The notes under the pieces were generated by a model. It was not told where the DNA came from. It saw nothing but the letters and a program-made list of their open reading frames with translations, and did not search any database. From Cerioporus squamosus (lineage: Eukaryota > Basidiomycota > Agaricomycetes > Polyporales > Polyporaceae): DNA of 30,272 nucleotides. The position numbers and the translations under genes were made by a program. The stretch covers positions 1 through 30,272 of the forward strand of contig JABYQS010000327.1 of assembly GCA_022592435.1 (NCBI GenBank), written 5' to 3'. How positions within the stretch are numbered: the first letter of the stretch is position 1; every line of letters begins with the position of its first letter. Below, piece after piece: positions 10,040 to 19,526 of this stretch.

Positions 10040-12790
10040 ATGCCGCGATACATGCTAGACCGTACGCCTTCGATCCATCTCCGGTGGTGCTTCTGCACCC
10101 TCCCGATCGCGATATTGGAAGGAAATCCCTGGGGTCTCCTTCGGCACGGTGAAAGGTATAGGCCCGATCAGCCTTTCCCTGATACTTACCAGGAGTACAA
10201 AGGTGCTTCTGCCCTTGACTGTGCCCTCGAGCACGTTGCCACCAACTCGACCCCGGGCTGGGATCACCTGCACTGGAGGCACATCAAGCTACTCATCCAG
10301 GACGACCATTTCCTCGCAACTCTCCATCGAATCTACAACGCCATCCTCCGGCTCGGCATATGGCCGCAGCAGTTCAAGCGTGCGGTCTCGGTAGTCATTC
10401 CCAAACCCTACAAGGATGACTACACTCGCGTCAAGTCATATCGGCCGATCGTCCTCCTCAGCACACTTGGAAAGCTATTTGAGAAGATCCTTAGCGAACG
10501 CCTGCACTACGAGTGCCAGAAGTTCGGTATACTCCACCCCAACCAGTTTGGAGGCACTAAAGCTCATAGTACCGTCGACGCCGCCACTTGTCTCGTCACT
10601 CACATCCGTGCAGGATGGAAGCACGGCCTTGTCACCTCGTGCTTGGCCTTCGATGTTTCGCAGTTTTTCCCGTCAATGAACCACGACCTTCTCTGCCGCA
10701 TTCTCAGTCGCTACGGTTTTGCACCGTCACTTGTAAAGTTCTTCCGTCACTACCTGGGCGGCCGACAGTCTTGCTTCCGCTGGGGCAAAGCTGTGTCACC
10801 ATGGTTCGACCTTCCGGCAGTCGGTGCTGGTCAAGGATCTGCACTTTCGCCAATCCTGACCAACATCTATATTGCACCCGCCCTTCACATACTCTTCCCC
10901 ATCTCTACTACCCGCTCCCAGACCGCCCTCCAGTTTTATGTAGATGATGGTTTGTGGATCGCTACCACTAGGTCAGTCGCCGACAATTGCACCTTGCTCA
11001 GAGCACGCTACCGGGACACCACCCAGGTTCTCGCTCGGCTTGGGCTCATCATCGAGCCCGAGAAGAGCGATCTCATGCACTTTATCTCTGCACGACTGTC
11101 GCACTCGCAGGCCCCTCTCCCTGTCCAACTGGACCCTAACATCGTCATTCAGCCGAGCCAAGTGTGGCGATACCTCGGATTCCGCCTCGACCCTCGACTC
11201 ACATTCCGGGCCCACATCTCCTACTTTGCGGAACGCGCGGTCACTACAGTGAACGCCATGCTCATGCTCGGCAACTCAGTCTGTGGTCTATCACCCATCC
11301 AACGTCGCACTCTGTACATCTCTTGTGTTCAACCTCTCCTCAAGTACGGCGCACCAGCTTGGTTCCGATTGCGCGGCATCAAGCACCTCATACAGCCGCT
11401 GGCCACTGCTCAGAATCGTGCCTTGCGATGGATTACTGGCGCATTTCGCACGACACCTACTGGCGCACTCCACTCATTCGCCGGCATCATGCCAATTCAT
11501 CTTCATTGCAAGAAACTCCAGGAACGCTTCTTCCTGCGCATCCATACGCTACCCGACTCCCATCCCCTACGTTCGGCATTTCCATCAATCTTTGGACGCT
11601 CACCACATGCTCCCTACATCCGCTTCCTCCCAGACCCATGCAAGCCAGTGCTCGACATCCCCCTCTCCCAAGCATTCCCTCGCGGAAAACCACTTATCAC
11701 CGAGACCTTCAATCCGCTTGACGACGAGTGCCAACCCGGAATGTGCGTGAAGGATCTGTTTGCAGATTGCATTACGTGCTTCTTCGAACACCCTAAGAAG
11801 AAGGACCGCGATGCACTTATGGCATGGATCGCTAACGATCTCTCACCTCGCATTCAGAGCGCGCATGCTGATCCGGACGCTCTTGTCATCTTCACAGATG
11901 GCAGCTCCTTCGTGCCGAACGTCAATGAACAGGACGACTCAGCGGCCGGGTACCGCGCCTATCATCTCGGACGGCTCCTACGCTCACGGTCTGTCTATAC
12001 AGGGAAGGCCTTTTCGTTTGACTGCGAAAGGATGGCCCTGTCCATGGCAGTCGGGTTCGCCTACCTCAAGAACTACCACCATGTCCACATATTCTCCGAT
12101 AGTGAGAACGCCCTGTCGAGCATGATCGACACAGCCGGCGGCCGGGAAGCGCCTGTCGCCACCTGCCGCACTCTGCGTGACTGGTTCGAACGACACCCCG
12201 ATAACCACCTTTACCTCCACTACTGTCCGTCGCACGTCGGCGTAGCCGAGAACGAAGCCGTGGATGCCGATGTACGACACACTGCGCAGTTCCCAGAGGA
12301 GATTCCCTCTGGTCCCTTCCCTACATCACACGCATACGCCAAGAGCCTCATCACTGAGGATGCGATCTCTGAGTGGCAGCGCATGGCTGATGCGGACCCA
12401 CGCAAGTATTGGGGCCGCTATCATCTGCGGCATCCGGCGTTCAGACGCTTCCGGCACTCAGGCACCTTCCCACTCAAACGAGTTGGAGGTCCACCCTCTC
12501 TCACCGCTCGAGTTATACGCTGCATCACCAACCACGCCCCTACTGGCCAGTATCGCGACAGATTTAGGAGCCGCCATCAAGAACCGACGATGTGCATACT
12601 GCACTCGGGCGCACCAGCCTACCACACGCGCGAGCACGTCCTGTTCCGCTGCAGTTACTACACACGCAAGTACCGCTACTGCTCGGTCGAGGACCTCCTG
12701 GAGTCTCTCGACCCTTTCTATGATATTCAGCAATTCCTCCAGGATAATCCGACGGCCATGTCCTTCGAGGACATCCCGGATTATACCTAG
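10040..12790 (+). CDS. LINE-type retrotransposon ORF2 fragment: reverse transcriptase plus RNase H
   Basis: This is a single uninterrupted frame of 916 codons. Residues ~60-330 form a non-LTR reverse transcriptase, with KSYRPIVLLSTLGKLFEK, LAFDVSQFFPS, AGQGSALSP and the catalytic box FYVDD (most LINEs have YADD). An RNase H domain at ~615-740 keeps all catalytic acids: FTDGSS, the Glu of CERMAL, SDSENAL and the Asp of EAVDADV. A Cys/His segment with REHVLFRC near the C-terminus resembles the zinc-binding tail of Tad-like elements. The upstream endonuclease domain and ORF1 are absent, so the copy is 5'-truncated, which is typical of target-primed insertion. The Met at 10040 is only the first in the frame, not necessarily a natural start. 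The lack of stops or frameshifts suggests a recent insertion. Confidence 0.93.
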   Translation: MPRYMLDRTPSIHLRWCFCTLPIAILEGNPWGLLRHGERYRPDQPFPDTYQEYKGASALDCALEHVATNSTPGWDHLHWRHIKLLIQDDHFLATLHRIYNAILRLGIWPQQFKRAVSVVIPKPYKDDYTRVKSYRPIVLLSTLGKLFEKILSERLHYECQKFGILHPNQFGGTKAHSTVDAATCLVTHIRAGWKHGLVTSCLAFDVSQFFPSMNHDLLCRILSRYGFAPSLVKFFRHYLGGRQSCFRWGKAVSPWFDLPAVGAGQGSALSPILTNIYIAPALHILFPISTTRSQTALQFYVDDGLWIATTRSVADNCTLLRARYRDTTQVLARLGLIIEPEKSDLMHFISARLSHSQAPLPVQLDPNIVIQPSQVWRYLGFRLDPRLTFRAHISYFAERAVTTVNAMLMLGNSVCGLSPIQRRTLYISCVQPLLKYGAPAWFRLRGIKHLIQPLATAQNRALRWITGAFRTTPTGALHSFAGIMPIHLHCKKLQERFFLRIHTLPDSHPLRSAFPSIFGRSPHAPYIRFLPDPCKPVLDIPLSQAFPRGKPLITETFNPLDDECQPGMCVKDLFADCITCFFEHPKKKDRDALMAWIANDLSPRIQSAHADPDALVIFTDGSSFVPNVNEQDDSAAGYRAYHLGRLLRSRSVYTGKAFSFDCERMALSMAVGFAYLKNYHHVHIFSDSENALSSMIDTAGGREAPVATCRTLRDWFERHPDNHLYLHYCPSHVGVAENEAVDADVRHTAQFPEEIPSGPFPTSHAYAKSLITEDAISEWQRMADADPRKYWGRYHLRHPAFRRFRHSGTFPLKRVGGPPSLTARVIRCITNHAPTGQYRDRFRSRHQEPTMCILHSGAPAYHTREHVLFRCSYYTRKYRYCSVEDLLESLDPFYDIQQFLQDNPTAMSFEDIPDYT

Positions 12791-12956
12791 GGGGAGCCAG
12801 CCTGTCGTGACTCGTCACTCGCACGTTAGGGCGATCCCAACGCACACTCTTCCTCTCGCGCCTCAGTGAAATCGGTAGATATGTTTGCGGGATCATTGCG
12901 AAAACCCGCGAGTTTTTGTTGCAGACGGCTGTCCAAGCACTGCATGTAGTATTGTA

Positions 12957-12976
12957 GTAGTGTAGCGTAGCACTAC
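12957..12976 (+). repeat. Short hairpin in the LINE 3' untranslated region
   Basis: GTAGTG and CACTAC pair around an 8-base loop, 17 bases before the poly(A) tail. In several LINEs a 3' structure is recognised by the reverse transcriptase; that role is only an inference here. Confidence 0.4.
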
Positions 12977-13093
12977 GAATATACCCTCAGACCAAAAAAA
13001 AAAAAAAAAAGACTGTGCAACGTTCGTATGTCTCTTGAGATAGAGCAATAGATTTGGTGGGGAAAAAAGTATGAGACATTGGAGACTCTAACC

Positions 13094-13185
13094 GACACCA
13101 GCAGGATTTGAACCTGCGCTCCCAGAGGGAAACAGATAATCGACAAGATTCGAATCTGTCGCCTTAACCACTCGGCCATAGTGTC
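13094..13185 (-). tRNA. tRNA-Ser(CGA) with 11-base intron
   Basis: Read on the minus strand, all cloverleaf parts are visible. The acceptor stem GACACTA pairs with TGGTGTC (one G-T). The D arm contains GGCCGAGTGGTTAAGGCG. The anticodon stem ACAGA/TCTGT encloses the loop TTCGAAA once an intron is removed, giving anticodon CGA (13150-13152). A serine-type long variable arm TCCC-TCT-GGGA follows, then the T arm GCAGG-TTCAAAT-CCTGC. The intron is 13138-13148, directly after the base 3' of the anticodon, the canonical position. A T6 run about 27 bases downstream can terminate RNA polymerase III. The close likeness to yeast tRNA-Ser(CGA), which also has an intron, supports the call. Confidence 0.95.
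13138..13148 (-). other. tRNA intron
   Basis: These 11 bases (TCTTGTCGATT on the minus strand) interrupt the anticodon loop one base 3' of the CGA anticodon. Removing them restores a seven-base loop and a five-pair stem. Confidence 0.85.
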
Positions 13186-13293
13186 TTACAGCCCCAACGT
13201 CTGGTTTGCTACATGTCCTGGCAGAGCCGACCTATGTATAATCGTACATTGTCGAACACACTCTTTCATTGAATGTAAGCCAAGCATGCCTCC

Positions 13294-16200
13294 TTATGAA
13301 CCTTTCACAGCCCCAATGAATGCCTGTACCCGTGCAGGATCCTTCGCAGATCCATCCTTCAACTCAACCCCACCGCTCACATCCACCGCCCACGGACGAA
13401 CGGTCTGTAGCACCTCCTGCACGCTGTCCGGAGTCAACCCGCCCGCAAGGATAATCGGGAGCTTCTCCCCGCCTCCAACCTCGCCCTTGTCCACCACCGC
13501 CTTCGCAATCTCAAGGTCAACGCGCGTGCCAGTCCCGCCGCTGAGCCCATTCGCGCTGCCCTTCGCGACTGCGTCAAGGAGGACGAACTGGTGTGCACCA
13601 GGGCGAGTGATGCCAGTGAGCCCATGCCCCTCGCCGTCGACGTGGAAGACGCGGATCGTCGGGACGGGGATGTGCCGCGCCCACTCGATAGGCTCGTGCC
13701 CGTGCAGCTGCACGAGGTCGAGCTCCACGTCCTCGACCACCTTGATAATCTTCTCGAGAGGCTGGTTCTGGAAGACCCCAACGACGAGTGGACGTTTCGA
13801 CGCATCTCGCGTCAGCGTCTCTGTGAGCCGGCGTGCGTGCAGGTTGAGCCACGGCTCGTTCTTGAGCTCGTCCTCCGTCGAGACCTCGACGGCAGCAGGG
13901 CGATGAGGTTGTTGAGCACGACGTGAGTGGATAGCAGCCGAGATCTCCCGCGCCCGCTCGAGAGAGACATGTCGCTTGCTCGACGGGACGAACATCAGTC
14001 CAATCATGTCCGCGCCAGCCTCCATCGCATGTACTGCCTCCTCGACGGTGCGAATACCACAAATCTTTACCAGCGGCGGAGTGGACTCGACTGCTTTGCC
14101 CTTCGCGTCCTCAGTCTCGGGCCAATCAAGCAGCTGGCGGATGAACGCCTTGGTGTCCTTCGCACGCATGAGGGCTTCCCCGACAAGGACCGCGTTGATG
14201 CCCTGCTCGGTGTACGTCCGGACGTCATCAGCGCCCTGGATGCCGCTGAGCGCACAGAGCACGACGTCGCGCTCACGGACCATGTCCACGAGGCGGGTCG
14301 TCGTCTGCATGTCAACCTGGAAGTCGTGCAGGTTCCTGTTGTTCACGCCGATGACCTTCGCGCCCAGAGCGAGAGCCGCCTCCATCTCGCGAGCATTGTT
14401 AACCTCCACAAGCGGCTCCATGCCAAGCGAGCGGGAGTATTCGTAGAGTGCGTGCAGCCGCGGGATCGGGAGCATGGCGACGATGAGCAGAACGCTATCC
14501 GCACCGTGCAGACGCGCCTCCGCGATCTGGTACTCGTCGAAGATGAAGTCCTTGCGGAGCACCGCCGGGCGATGGGGCAACGAGTCGATCGCTTGCCGGG
14601 CGAGGCGCATATCGAGGAGCGTGCCCTTGAACCAGGTCGGCTCGGTCAGCACCGAGATGACAGACGCGCCCACGAGAGCATATGACAACGCCTGCTGTGC
14701 GGCGTTTGCCTTCATCGCAATGGGGCCCTTGGACGGGCTCGCGCGCTTGATCTCCGCCATGAGAGCGGGCTTCTTTGGGGCCTGCTTGAGGCGCGAGACG
14801 AACGACACCGCCGGCGGGGCGACGTTCAGATTCAGCAGAGTCTCAAGGTCCTCGGGCGTCGTGCCCGGGGTCTGCTTCGCTAGCTCGACGTCCTTGATAC
14901 GCTGGGCGTAGATCTTCTCGAGAATTGTGGGAATTTTGGCGTTCGATGCACCCGGGGTGGCGTTGCCGCTGGGCACCTTGTCGGCAATGCCCTCAAGGCC
15001 AAACGCAGGGAGAGCCTCTTCCGAGACGCGATATGAGGGGTTGAGGTCCCAGGTACCGCCGCGGAGAGCCAGGAAGTTCTTGAGGAGAGTGTCGCCGCCC
15101 TCGGATAGGATACTCTCCGGATGATACTGGACTGCTTCCAGGGTGTACTTGCGGTGGCGGACTCCCATGATAACGCCGCTGTCCTGCGTGATAGCGGTGA
15201 TCGCAAGGTCGGGAGGAAGGGTGCTGGTGCTAGCACTGAGCGAGTGGTACCGGGTGGATTTGATGCCTTGAGGAATATCCTTGAAGCATCCCCGGCCGTC
15301 GTGACGGATGGGGCTGACCTTTCCGTGCTTGATCTCGCCGGCATATCTGCGAAGGAAGACGTGAGCATTGGTGATGCCGAGCAAGGCAGGGCACGCGAAC
15401 TAAGGTTAAGATCGACACGGTACGCGGCGTGATCAGACTTCCTTCCGAAAGGAATCGTGCTACTGCGAGTGGCGACCGCGGGCTCGAATGTGGATGCAAA
15501 GCCTCTCGGTGGGCACTGCGGGGACGATGGGAGACTCTGCCCTCCGCCCAAGAGAGCATGCAAGCGAACAAGCTTTGTAACCGCTCCGCCTCCAAGATAT
15601 GGCCTCGAAGACACCTGAAGGGGCATATAACGCCTGGATGCGAGGAATGCATGTCCCTGCCGGATTCGACTGTCTCCACAGGAAGCACATGAGCACGACA
15701 TCACATCTTTCTCGACACGCTGTGTGTCCGAGAGGTGCATGGAGTGACCAGAACTTCAGTCAGAGAAACACCGCTGACGCAAAGGACGCATGCTTCCCGG
15801 TACGCTGCTCTCCTCTCTCCCGAACCCGCGGCCCAGAGACAGAAAGTTCAGAAGCAAGGTTGTCACCAAAAGGCGGCGGAGATAACCACCAACCCGTGAA
15901 GCACGAAAGATCTCTGGCACGCGAGCAAGTCCCGCACAGCAGCAGATCATGTCTCGGTGCGAGCGCGAATAGCGCAGTCCAGTGGAAGCAAGTGCAATAT
16001 ACCAGTCTCTATCCTCCACTCCCTTCGGGACCGCAGTGTCCGCGGCGAAAGAGGTTCCCGCCATGCTCCCACACCAAGAGCCAGGACCGCAAGGATCCAC
16101 AGAAGCTAATCAGAGTATAAACTCACCCAATTTGTCCCCCAAACACGTCCACCAGGCACTGCAAGCCCATACACACGCCCATGATGGGCACCTTGCCCGT

Positions 16201-16449
16201 GAAGTACTTGATCGCCTCGCGCGAGATGCCCGAGTCTGTCGTCGGATGGCCAGGCCCGGGGGAGATGATGAGTGAGTTGAGCTTGAGGAGCGGGAACGCC
16301 GCGGGCGGAATCGCGTCGTTCCGAATGACCGTCACGTCTGCTCCGAGCAGACAGAGCGACTGATAGATGTTCCACGTAAAGGAGTCGAAGTTGTCAATGA
16401 GCAGCACGTCGAGCGGGCGCGTGAGCTCGAGCGGGAGGACGAGGGCCAT
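13294..16449 (-). CDS. TRP1: Trifunctional tryptophan biosynthesis protein (GATase / IGPS / PRAI)
   Basis: Two exons, 16449-16127 and 15346-13294, join in phase (GG|A, Gly) to 791 residues. Residues 1 to ~235 are the glutamine amidotransferase of anthranilate synthase, with nucleophile Cys in GVCMGLQ and the His-Glu of YHPES. Residues ~250-515 are indole-3-glycerol-phosphate synthase, with [22 protein letters not shown] and GVNNRNL. Residues ~530-791 are phosphoribosylanthranilate isomerase, with [23 protein letters not shown] and VDVSGGVE. The protein supplies ammonia to the separate anthranilate synthase large subunit and catalyses two later steps of the pathway. The order G-C-F is standard in filamentous fungi. 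The single intron is 780 bases and falls within the amidotransferase between QIG and YAGEIKHGK. Unspliced RNA meets a stop at once. A Gcn4/Cpc1 site lies 178 bases upstream. Confidence 0.96.
15347..16126 (-). other. Unusually long intron of the tryptophan gene
   Basis: The donor is GTGAGT (16126-16121) and the acceptor is TTCGCAG at 15347. The flanking codons rebuild the conserved amidotransferase sequence exactly, so the borders are secure. At 780 bases it is about ten times longer than other introns here. It contains short open frames on both strands but none I recognise, and no obvious terminal repeats. Confidence 0.85.
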
Positions 16450-16626
16450 CGTTGCTGAATACTTGAGGAGAGACGGAGGTGGATTAGTGTCGCTATGTGC
16501 TGGCAGGTACTAATAGGTCGCCACCAGCTGAAGAGAGGCGAGGAGGAGGTAAGGATCGGGACTATGGGGAGATGATCTGGGCGAAGACAGATATATGGAT
16601 GCCGGATCGGGGGGAGGTCAGATTGG

Positions 16627-16633
16627 TGAGTCA
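16627..16633. promoter_or_regulatory. Gcn4/Cpc1-type general amino acid control element
   Basis: TGAGTCA is a perfect, self-complementary match to the TGASTCA site bound by Gcn4/Cpc1 bZIP activators. It lies 178 bases upstream of the tryptophan gene start, where such sites are expected in fungal amino acid genes. An ATTGG (CCAAT on the gene's strand) follows at 16637-16641. Confidence 0.65.
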
Positions 16634-16970
16634 CCTATTGGTCGGATTATTACGACCAGCGCGCGGACGGGGGTGAGAAGGCGAGGGATGGTCGGAGGTC
16701 CGAGACGGAGGTGAGGTCGAGGAACAAGCTCGGAGCAGCCTTCTCGTCTCGACTCCGAGTCAGCACTCACACAACTTTTATGACCCTAACCCTATGATCA
16801 CCTGTGTCTCGCGCAACACAACCCATCGCTCCGAGCAGAATCCAGACCTGCGTATAGCAACTATGTATCACGAAGCTGAAGCTTGAAGAGTAACCTACAT
16901 GTTCATTAAGTACAAAGAAGACATACCCGCGCCGCAACGGGCTCGGAGCGCCATAGTCATCTCGTCATCC

Positions 16971-18292
16971 TCACCGGGCAGCAAAGTAAAGACCTTCCAC
17001 CGCCACGTTCGCCTGCCAGATCCCCACTCTCCTCGCCAACCGCAACACCGCCGGGAGCGGCAGAACCAACACCGCCGATATCGGGAACAGCACAATGAAA
17101 AACAGGGTCATAAGTAAGGTGATCCCGGGCTTGATGACCAGGAAATAGAACAACGCCTGGTAGCTCGTCGGGTCTGTGAACATGGCGTACGAGTTCCTGT
17201 AGAACGACGTCTCCTGCACGCTCGCGCTCGCAGGAACGCCCGCCTCTATTTGCGCTGGGGTCGGCGCGCGTGTGCGGACGAAGATCGGAAGTGGCGGGCT
17301 GGGAAGCGGGTATGCTAGGGGACCGTGGAAGGTCGTCTGCAGCGCGAGCTCGCCGCGCGAGAGGAGTCTCGCCCCGAAGAGATCGATGAAGCAGAAGACG
17401 GCACCCAGGGGTAACGCCATGAGCGTGCATGTGCCGACCTGCGATAACGCGAGGCGGGTCAGCATTGCGTCAACGGTGCGCCGGACTGTGCCTGTGCCGC
17501 GCAGCAGGCGACAGGAGGCAGCCAGAAGGAGAGAGCACGCACCAGGGTGAAGACAAAGAGGAATATCCACGCGAACAGCGCGTACGGGAAGTTGACCACA
17601 AGGATGTGGAAGAGCGCAGAGTAGTACGCCCTCTTCTTGAGCGGCCGGAAGTACCTCCGCCAGCGCGTCGCGAACGACGGCTGCTGGTGTCTCTGCGTGT
17701 GTCGTTGCGTGTATCCCGACAACTCCGCTGCGAATGCCCTCTGTGCTGGATCGTAGTCACGGACAATGGGACTCTGACCAGGGCTCTCGGGCTCGGGCTC
17801 TAGCTCTTCGCGTTCCCCACCATCCTCGTCACGGCACTCCGGGTCGACGTCCGTATCGCGTTCCGGCTGGAAAGCTGAGAAGACGGTGTGGGCAAACGAA
17901 GGCGCAAGAGATGCTGAGGACCTCAGGGTGCTTGTGAGGGAGAGCGTGCGCCGGCGGCGTATCGTACCAGGAGGACGGGGAGAGTTAGGGTTGGGGCTCA
18001 GCAGAGGAGTCGTCTCGGACGCGTCGCCGTCATCCGGTGCGCCGTCCTGAAACGACTGCGAGTGGTGAGATGGAAAGACACCCGATGGAGCGTCGTATTC
18101 GTCTGAAGGAGCCTGTGCGTGTGAGTGCTCACTGCTCTCGAGGAGGGCACGCCGTCTCCGATTCTGTCGCGTGCGGCGCCCTGACGGGTAAGGGGGTGGT
18201 GGGTCCTCTGGCGGGGTTGTGGACAGAACCAATGCAGTCGCGGCAGGATCCTGCAGGAGCAAGGGACTCGACGAAGGGTCGGTGGAGGACAT
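16971..18292 (-). CDS. Four-helix membrane protein with disordered N-terminus, unknown function
   Basis: Two exons, 18292-17543 and 17438-16971, join in phase across a 104-base intron (donor GTGCGT, acceptor TCGCAG) to 405 residues. Residues 1 to ~205 are hydrophilic, rich in Pro, Ser, Arg and acidic residues, and probably disordered and cytosolic. From ~226 there are four hydrophobic segments: two nearly back to back (~226-270), a loop with GELALQTTFHGPLAY and a Pro-rich stretch, then two more (~346-390). The arrangement recalls the bacterial 'putative sensor' transmembrane domain, but that likeness is from memory and weak. No catalytic motif is visible. The gene is divergent from the region upstream of GH105. 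Confidence 0.75.
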
Positions 18293-18783
18293 GGATGGAG
18301 GAGAGAAGAGTGGAATAGGTACTATCGCAGCCTTGACCGAGCCTGGTCGTGGTGGGCTCTGGCCAGCATGAGCGCCTAACCTTCCAGATTGGGCCGCAGT
18401 GGCATATCACATTCACTTGGCTACGCCATCGGCAAGCTCCTGCCTGTGTTCCGTATACACTTGGCTCCGTTCAGCTGTCCTTCCAACCTGTTCATCGATG
18501 CGCACACCTCAGCGCGGCTCCACGGACGAAGAAACGAAGAGGTTCTGCCGGGGCCACCTCGAGTCTCCTGCCGCAGACGTGATAGAAAGCTACTGGATAT
18601 TCAGGCACATGTGGCATCTGGATCTTGATCCTTACCCATGCCTGAGTGCACAGGGATTTGAGTCAGGCACAGACGAATGCGAGAGCAAGTTTGAGGGAAC
18701 GGGGAGCGTGGAGTCTGTAGGGGCAGGATGATTGTGAGTGAGTAGACAGACGCTATTCATCGATTGACTCGTGTATGCAGCAG

Positions 18784-18816
18784 ATCGAGCAGCAATCGAG
18801 CAGCAATCGAGCAGCA
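18784..18816 (+). repeat. Tandem repeat, 3 x 11 bases
   Basis: The unit ATCGAGCAGCA occurs three times without interruption. Confidence 0.9.
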
Positions 18817-18895
18817 TGATCGCAATGTCTACCAACAGCTGTTTACTGCTGGCGTCCAAGGTCCCCGGTTAGAGCGAGTCTACTTACTGTTCTCG

Positions 18896-19080
18896 ACAGT
18901 GATAGTCGTGCCTTGCACCGAAGAATAGACCGGACGCGAGAGCAGGCGAGAGCACCATGGACGTCGCGACGTCATGGCATGCGCAATGCACGCTCTCGAC
19001 GAAGCACATTGATGTCGTCCGCCCGGCTCTGTTCTCGACGTCCTTCGCGCGTTAATGCACTTCACGCACCAAGGTGAATC
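18896..19080. repeat. Diverged duplicated segment, copy A
   Basis: This segment aligns in the same orientation with 24856-25020 over its whole length, with small gaps. The best block, 18965-18985, matches 24915-24935 at 20 of 21 bases and contains CGCGACGTCATGGC. Other shared blocks are AGTCGTGCC, ATAGAC and ACGTCCTTC. The nature of the unit (gene remnant, solo repeat) is unknown. Confidence 0.65.
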
Positions 19081-19458
19081 ACAACACAGGAGAGCACCTT
19101 TGAGCACTCCTTTACTAGGTGCCCGCGGAGTGCGCACATCCGAAAGCGGCTCCAAGGCGAACATGGCAGTTTCGTGCTGCACGTCGGATTCACGCGATAG
19201 ATGATATGTAGTCACCAGTGTGGGCTAATCGTCAGGTACGTAATGTCTATGGCACTTCAACTTTGTCTTTGACAACGACACTACGAGCGAGGCGCGGATC
19301 ACAAGTCTTCTCGTGAGTGGTGTCACCAGACTTTTCTATGCGTTACCGTCGAGGATAATCGACGCAGCGTAGCTCAGCTGTACTACTCAGATGACCATCT
19401 ACCGTCATTCTCCGAAGTTTAATACTCGCGTCGCCTCGACTGCCGGCCCGGCGTCAGG

Positions 19459-19464
19459 TATAAG
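19459..19464 (+). promoter_or_regulatory. TATA-like box of the GH105 gene
   Basis: TATAAG lies 63 bases upstream of the GH105 start codon, a suitable distance for a fungal core promoter with a short leader. Confidence 0.45.
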
Positions 19465-19526
19465 CAGCTGAGCTCGAGTGGACTGCCAATACAGAGACTG
19501 CTACTCCAGGTCCACTCTCTCTACCC

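Larger units (their letters stand above)
10040..13010 (+). mobile_element. 5'-truncated non-LTR retrotransposon with poly(A) tail
   Basis: The element comprises the ORF2 fragment, a 3' untranslated region of about 200 bases and a terminal run of 17 A (12994-13010). The 3' untranslated region contains a short hairpin at 12957-12976 (GTAGTG, loop, CACTAC). The right border is the poly(A); the left border is uncertain but lies near or before 10040. A terminal poly(A) and 5' truncation are hallmarks of LINE integration. The element ends 83 bases from the 3' end of a tRNA-Ser gene on the opposite strand. Confidence 0.85.
18293..19526. other. Intergenic region upstream of GH105
   Basis: No gene is convincingly supported. 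It contains a three-copy 11-base tandem repeat (18784-18816), the first copy of a diverged duplicated segment (18896-19080), and the GH105 core promoter near its right end. Short open frames on both strands have no recognisable motifs. Confidence 0.4.

Noticed and set aside
9700..13030. Target-site duplication around the LINE
   Set aside because: The sequence after the poly(A) shares only a short imperfect match (TGCAACGT) with the left flank near 9700; this is too weak to call.
13094..13185. tRNA-Leu as an alternative identity
   Set aside because: The long variable arm would allow it, but the CGA anticodon and the close match to yeast tRNA-Ser(CGA) make serine clear.
15599..16120. 173-codon plus-strand frame and other short frames inside the TRP1 intron
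   Set aside because: No motifs, no splice or promoter context; I treat them as chance frames within a long intron.
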